Source of the DNA: Lumbricus rubellus
Lineage: Eukaryota > Annelida > Clitellata > Crassiclitellata > Lumbricidae
Length of the DNA: 64,000 bases
Direction of reading: 5' to 3'
NCBI GenBank assembly: GCA_945859605.1
Contig: OX243816.1
Coordinates: 23,112,471 to 23,176,470 of the forward strand
Both the position numbers and the translations under genes were made by a program. The notes beneath the pieces were generated by a model, which had not been told where the DNA came from, did no database searches, and was given only the letters and a program-made list of their open reading frames with translations. This document shows, in pieces, positions 58,216 to 64,000 of the stretch. Position 1 is the stretch's first letter, and every line of letters starts with the position of its first letter.

Positions 58216-58825
58216 GGCAGCGTCCTTAAACAACAACAAGCCAGGCGCTGGATAAAAGTGCTACTTGTAAATAAAAATTAGCTGGATAAAAGTTCTGAGA
58301 ATGAAGCTTGACAGCTGTGCGCTAATAGGCGTATATTATGCGGTCAGAAAGTCAGAAACCTGAATCCCGAAACGAATTTTACAAGGACTAATGATTTTTG
58401 GGCTAAGCTCAAACATTGTCAGCAACACTTAATAGGTCCATAATACCATGCATTAAATTTAGCTCTGAATAGTTTTTTTTGGGGGGGGGATTCGGCGGCT
58501 TTATATTATACAACTGTTTTCGGGAAACTGACTTTTACATATATTCCACGTTTCGGGGATTCAGGTTGACCCCTAAAATCTGTGATAGTATTGCATTATT
58601 TGTTGTAACTTTATCAGAATCACAATAGGATTCTGCCAGTTAGCATGTAATCGCAAGAGGGGAAGTAAGCATCTAGAAACAGGATTTCCAGTCACTTGAT
58701 TTACATACAACATGGCTACCCAGATTATGAGAGAATGTGGAGCTCTATGTGCTATGGGTAGAACTTTCATAAGCGAGTAGTAAAATGATTCACATGGATG
58801 AGCAGTGCCAGAAGGAATGAATGAC

Positions 58826-59497
58826 TTATGGCCTTGGCGATGCCCCAGCACGCAGAAGCCGCTCATCTATGGAAGCTCTCCATCTTTCTCTGTTCTCCGC
58901 CTGATGCACAGCCTCCTGCATCGACAGCCCCATCTCCTGACAGTCCTCCTTGATCATGTCCCTCCATCGTTTCTTCGGTATTCCCCTTTTTCTCTTTCCC
59001 TGTACCTCCCCATTGAAGGCTATCTTTGGGTATCTTGTGTTCTCCATCCTGACCATGTGCCCAAAGTAGCGCAGCCGTCTGTTCTGAATTCTGCTCACTA
59101 CTTCATTCCGGATGTTTAATCTTTCGTATATAATCTCGTTCCGTATTCTATCTCTTCTTGTAACTCCCTCTATCTTTCGTAGACAGGCCATCTCGAACAC
59201 CCTTAATCGCTGTTTCTCGGTCTCCCTCAGTGTCCAGGTCTCGGAATTGTAGAGTAATGCACTTAGCACCAGCGTTTCGTACAACTTGATTTTTGTGTCT
59301 CTGCTTATTTCCTTTGCGTTCCATATTTTTCCCAGTGCCTGCCATATTCCTCGCGCTATTCCAATTCTTCTTTTCACGAATGAATACTGAATTAAATTTA
59401 GATAGGCGTGTATTTTTAGAGTCCTAAATATTTCACGATTGCATGGTTTCAGCATTGGTTGAATGCAAGTTGGCTTGACGAAAATAATTCTTGCCAA
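58826..59497 (-). pseudogene. non-LTR retrotransposon RT C-terminal half
   Basis: 223-residue open frame. YETLVLSALLYNSETWTL is the family block K-x-x-Y-x-x-V-x-x-x-L-x-Y-G-x-E-x-W. Then come RRLRYFGHMVRMENTRYP (RRLRWxGHVxRM), GKRKRGIPKKRWRDMIKED and RERWRASID. The RT catalytic region and endonuclease are missing (5' truncation). Long and open, so a fairly recent insertion. An RTE-related class is likely. Confidence 0.85.
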
Positions 59498-59760
59498 ATA
59501 GAAGTAGGATTGATGAAAATAATTTTTACTTTTAAAATAGAAGTGGGATTTATCAAATCAATCTTGCTGCAATTGAAGCTGCATTGATGAACAATAATTT
59601 TTAATAAATTAAGTTATATTGATGAAAAATAATTGCTGCCCAAATGGAAGTTGGATTGATAAAGCAAATTCTTGCTTAAGCAGAAGAGCTGGATTGATGA
59701 TAATTATTCCTGCCCAACTAGAAGTTGGATTGATTAAAAATAATTGCAACAAGTGAATTA
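59460..59760. repeat. degenerate roughly 40-bp tandem repeat, about seven units
   Basis: Repeated GAAGTTGGATTGATGAAAA, AATAATT(T/C)TTGCC phrases. Related to 56395-56615. Confidence 0.75.
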
Positions 59761-60296
59761 TTTATGACGATAATTGCATGTTTACCTAAATTTATATTGA
59801 AAAGACACCTGTAAGTCATAGACACCAGTCCTGTAAGTCATAACTACTGTCCATGGTAAAATGCATTTCATGACAATTTTTCACGAACATTCTTACATAT
59901 GCAAATTAACTCATTTATTATTTTTTCTAAACTGCATTCATGAAAATGTTTTGGAATACTTCATGTTTTTGCAAGCTTTCTTAATTTATTGATAACAAAA
60001 GATGTATTTAAAAAACTTTCATTCATTCCAAGAATTAATGCAGCACCTCTTTTGTTAATTACTGTTTGTTTGTGATAGTTCTTCAGTAGCCTAGCACACA
60101 TACCATCCACAATCTGGAATTGTTAAATTCTGTACAAATAGGAATGGCAGTTTCTAGAATTACCGTACCCCAACAAAGTTCCAATCGTGGCATTCATTTT
60201 TTTTATTGTGTTCAAATCCTGTTATGCTGTTAGGTTCTGCACTCGTTATACAGGTCATTTTAGCGCAGGTTAATACTAATGTATTCATTCATAAAA

Positions 60297-60345
60297 CTTA
60301 TATAGCGCCCCTTCAAGAAGCCTACTCAGAGGCGATGTATGTGTT
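60297..60345 (-). repeat. SINE 3' tail fragment, reversed
   Basis: TATAGCGCCCCTTCAAGAAG CCTACTCAGAGGCG is the reverse complement of the SINE tail hairpin region. It lies about 200 bp upstream of the sideroflexin start, so it may be in the promoter or 5' UTR. Confidence 0.75.
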
Positions 60346-60548
60346 TAGACTTTATGAAATAGGTGTAAATTGCTTGTTCAATTCGAAATACATGTTGTTT
60401 GATTGTTTAAAGGTGTGTTACTGTGATTATATTAAACTTTGGCTGCTGCTGGTTTAATTGGCAGTTTTTGGATCTTTTATATTTTAGGCTTGAATTCATT
60501 TAAAGCCACAGGTCATCGATTTTAGTTTTCGGGAAATTGGTTTGCGAA

Positions 60549-60721
60549 ATGGCCGAGACGCCAAGGTTGCCCGATGGACGACTTAATTTGGATGAGCCAA
60601 AGTGGGATCAAGCGACATTTTTGGGCCGACTGAAACATTTTGCGTGGGTTACTGACTACAGATCAGCAGTTGTAACAAATGAACGACTCTTTGAGGCCAA
60701 GGAGCTTCTTCAGAAATACAG
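60549..60721 (+). CDS. sideroflexin coding exon 1
   Basis: ATG at 60549 (GCGAAATGGCC context), donor ACAG|GTTGGT. The upstream in-frame TTG at 60537 is not needed. Confidence 0.93.
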
Positions 60722-63214
60722 GTTGGTCATGCTTTGATTTATCCATAGTTTTATTCATTCATTCTTTCCATCTGTGTTGCACATCACAATGCCATTGCAT
60801 CTTCAGAGGCACATTTCAGGATGGTTGTGAAACTTGGGAGGAGGCCTGATTTCTCGGAGATTAATTTTTTACTCCTGAAATAATTTGTAGAGATCCTGAG
60901 GGATCATTTATACCTCGGGTAAAAAATAATGAATATATAATAATAATGATAATAAGAATAATAATTTGCCCAACCAGACACTACCGAGTGAGCTGTTCCA
61001 GAGCAACATTATGTATATCTCCGGATATTGTTTGCCACACCTAAGGGATCATTAAATAATAATATTAAAGTTGCTCAGATGAAAAGAAAAAAAATTAATA
61101 ATTAATAATAATAACTCTTACCCTGGGGGAACGAAGTACATCAGAGCAATTTAATATATAAAAAATAATAATTATGTGTGCATTCAGTGGGTAATAACAT
61201 AATTTCAATGAGAAAAACCTGTGAATATTGCAGAATTTATGACTATTCATTGCCATCCACCAATGAATGAAGAGGAAGATTTCATATTTGTTTATGTTTA
61301 ACCCTTTATCAGCTGCATAACTACTATGAAAAGGTTAATTCATGACAATCAACAGCTAGATATGTACAAAGCATCTCACAGCAACAAAACACAAATTTGA
61401 TACTAGCATTATCTGCACATTTCTTGACAGAAATAAACTATGCAAAGTTTCTTGTAGCATTTCATATTTTTTCAAGCTAAAAGTTTTGGTTTAGTTTCCA
61501 AGTAAAAACATTTTGGGTTTGCATTTTCTTCACTGCTTCTAGCTAGTGCAAAACAATCACAGACATTTAAAATAAATGTCTGTATTTATTGACAAGGTTC
61601 ATTTTGCGTATCTACACAGGTTGCGCCAAGAGCCTGCAGGAACAACTGAGGCACAGGTATGGTACGCGAAGAAGCTGAAGGAGTCTGCCTTTCATCCAGA
61701 CTCAGGAGAACTTCAGAATGTCATCGGCCGTATGTCTTTCCAGGTTCCTGGTGGAATGATACTAACTGCTGGAATGCTTCAATTTTATCGGTAGTCTCAA
61801 ATTCAGTGGCATTTTCCACTTGTTCTGCTCAAACTAGTTCTGTTTAGTTTTCAATTCTGTTTACAGATACCAAGATGTAAATGCGTTTACTATTATAACA
61901 TTGGCCCGCCTTTGTTTGGCATTATATCTAATGACCAGTACATATTTTGCTTCAAATGAAAACCCAAATTATTTGCTCATTGTTGGCTTCTCATTTAAGC
62001 ACTGATCTGGATGTTTCCATCTGGATTGTGAGTTTTCAGAGCTGTTTATTCTATCACATCAGTTTCTCATTTCGAGAAACATTGTGCAGACAGCTTCTGA
62101 AGCCTAATAATGTTAAAGTGGTTCAGGGTGAGATTTTTGCTGTGAAGACTGGAAAGTGGTTGACGTTTTTCTGAATTAATGTTATTATCTACTTTTCAAA
62201 GCTATTTTCTGCTGTGACAGCAATTTTTGCAGTGACATCAATTAAAACTATGTCATTTATATGGTATAATTCTTCATGCTGATTTGACCTTTGTAGAACA
62301 AACACGGCTGTTGTGTTTTGGCAGTGGTTGAACCAGTCATTTAACGCTCTTGTTAACTACACAAATCGAAATGCTGCATCTTCCGTAACTACCAAGTAAG
62401 ATAATGTTTTGAGTTGTTTTAAAATACTGGTCTTCATCTGCAGAAGACATTCCGTGAACCTTTAACATGTTTCTAATTTTATTATTATAATTATCATAAT
62501 ATCTTTAGAGCTATAGCCATTAGGTCCATTTAGATAAAAAATTTATTAACTGTGCGGTTTTTGGTGTAAATTACAAAAGAAAGTTAATTCATGTTTTGCT
62601 TGTTGTATAACCTCAACTTTATTAATTGTCACAGGTGTTTAAAATGTATTCTTCTAATTATGTATTTATTCAACTGGACATTTATTATAATGCCTTTTAT
62701 GAACCATTCATCTTGTGATATTACTCAGCATCATTGTTCCAGTAGAATTGCAAGTTCTTCTGTTGTCAAGTGAGGTTGACAGATGAAATGTGCTTGCCAT
62801 CAGTTCCATCAGAAAAATATATCAATAGGAGAGGAACACAATTTTGCATAATTAGGAATACGCCAACATTTTTTAAACAACATTACAATTAACAGTCTTT
62901 AGCGGTGACCAAACTACTCTGTTGACTTGTGACTTTTTTTTTATTTAAGATAAATATACGAGACAAAGATTTTTTAGCCAATTGGTAATTGGAAGTGTGA
63001 GAATTGAAAGTGATTTATGAATGTTGCTATTGGATTGGTTGCTCATTGAGAGCCTACTAAATTACCACCTGTAAGTTGCAAAACAGCTCTTCATTTATAT
63101 GTGTGTATGTGTGGCATAATTTATATCAATTGCAGACAGATCACTGTGGCTTACGCCAGTGCAACTACAAGTGCCCTGGTGACGGCGCTTGGCTTCAAGA
63201 GCTTCATGTCCACT
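60549..63214 (+). CDS. sideroflexin (SFXN1/3-like), exons 1-4, gene continues beyond the window
   Basis: Exons 60549-60721, 61620-61790, 62297-62395, 63136-63214; phases 2, 2, 2, 0. Sideroflexins are inner mitochondrial membrane carriers; SFXN1 moves serine for one-carbon metabolism. The order of family blocks is complete so far: [76 protein letters not shown] and [14 protein letters not shown]. These follow the human SFXN1 pattern (EPRWDQSTFIGR, SAFHPDTGE, IGRMSAQVP, FWQWINQSFNAVVNYTNR, YVSATTGAVATALG). The first four exons cover about 174 of the usual 320 or so residues. SFXN2 or SFXN1/3 cannot be told apart from this part alone. Confidence 0.95.
61620..61790 (+). CDS. sideroflexin coding exon 2
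   Basis: Acceptor TCTACACAG|G, donor TATCG|GTAGTC. Encodes AFHPDSGE and the first membrane helix region ([16 protein letters not shown]). Confidence 0.95.
62297..62395 (+). CDS. sideroflexin coding exon 3
   Basis: Acceptor TTTGTAG|A, donor CCAA|GTAAGA. Encodes the family signature [18 protein letters not shown]. Confidence 0.96.
63136..63214 (+). CDS. sideroflexin coding exon 4
   Basis: Acceptor AATTGCAG|A, donor CACT|GTAAGT. Encodes [17 protein letters not shown]. Confidence 0.94.
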
Positions 63215-64000
63215 GTAAGTTATTTCAACAGCTAATTGCTCGTTTTAGAAACTAGGTACAGTGCAAATCAGTTAGGACAAGTATGCTATACAAAGCACAG
63301 TAAATGCAGCATTCCAGTTAGAAACACATTGTGACTGTCATGAGCTGCATTTACTTCCTTCACGTGTGTGTGTGTGTGTTCATTTTGTGTTCTCGTTACA
63401 TGATTTCTCATTACATGAGTGGTGATGTTCTGTCAAAGACCCACCAAGTCAAACTATTTTAGGCATATAGCATACATGGAGTGAAGTCAAAACCTTTGCA
63501 CATTCTGCAGCAACTGTGTATCTGTCATCATTTTCTATAATAAAAAGACCTTTGGACTGAGTTAGGCGTACTTGTAGCGGTATGGCCGCATTACGGCGCT
63601 ATATAAATTATTATTATTATTTTCACCAGATCAAAATGATTTTCATACGATACAATGATATTTTCATTTTATTCCATTTTTCTTAGGAGAATAATTTTAC
63701 GTCTATACTGACCAAGCTTTCATTTCGTATTAAGCGATATTCCATCGTATCCGTTTTCATCTTAAAGTCCTTCTCGGTGTTGCAGTTTGAGTCGCAATAA
63801 TATACCTTTGGCTCCTTAATATTCACTTAAAAGGTTGATTACTTAAATTTTATCAGTTGAACCACATAGAGAATATAGGTCATGTTTAAATGTCCTTAGT
63901 AGTCAAAGTGAAGTGTTGGCTGTAGAATTGAATGAAATTTATTAATGTTATTGTTCTGAATAATCTCATTAATAAGAAACTTTTAAAAATGATTTTCTTT
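63215..64000 (+). other. sideroflexin intron 4 (incomplete)
   Basis: No further exon before the window ends. Holds a GT run (63365) and, near 63566-63620, CGGCGCTATATAAATTATTA, a repeat tail like those of the LINE/SINE group. Confidence 0.6.

Overview
This is a stretch of metazoan nuclear DNA, not bacterial. It has split genes with GT-AG introns, tRNA-derived SINEs, non-LTR retrotransposon tails, hAT, mariner and piggyBac-type inverted-repeat elements, long AAT and GACA microsatellites, and low gene density. The conserved genes (TOMM20, a sideroflexin, a clarin, a CCDC9 relative) and the repeat mix suggest a marine invertebrate, perhaps a deuterostome such as an echinoderm. The species is an inference that I could not test.

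Genes. (1) Minus strand, 5761 to 1367: five coding exons that join in phase to a 202-residue CCDC9-like protein. (2) Plus strand, 11629 to 19317: TOMM20 in five exons, exactly 145 residues when spliced as proposed. (3) 29133-29206: an intact tRNA-Asn(GTT) with a T-run terminator. (4) Plus strand, 33446 to 38161: a four-exon clarin-like tetraspan membrane protein with an unusual Ala/Asp-rich exon. (5) Minus strand, 57257 to 57047: a lone first coding exon of an unidentified gene. (6) Plus strand, 60549 to beyond 63214: the first four exons of a sideroflexin, which runs off the window. Apart from the tRNA, these are unrelated housekeeping or membrane genes with no operon logic.

Mobile DNA fills most of the rest. 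Intron 1 of TOMM20 holds a 3.5-kb element with 173-bp inverted arms. It encodes a broken ISXO2/IS1595 (Merlin-like) DDE transposase next to an OTU-type cysteine protease domain. The left arm overlaps the 3' end of TOMM20 exon 1. At 20451-26940 a 3.24-kb block, containing LINE tails and a long-armed mariner, is repeated almost perfectly in tandem. Several short elements are bounded by clear target duplications: hAT-like at 27385, 28555, 40146, 40622 and 57407, and a piggyBac-like MITE at 53230. A 46-bp satellite occupies 41827-42593, and a different 46-bp minisatellite lies at 16231-16476. The 46.0-48.2 kb region is a nest of fold-back repeats.

Most notable points: the TOMM20 exon that runs into a transposon arm; the DDE plus OTU element; and a 3' hairpin shared, with compensating base changes, between the local LINE tails and the tRNA-derived SINEs. 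Exon calls come from reading frame, splice-site and phase consistency plus recalled family motifs. No database search was possible.
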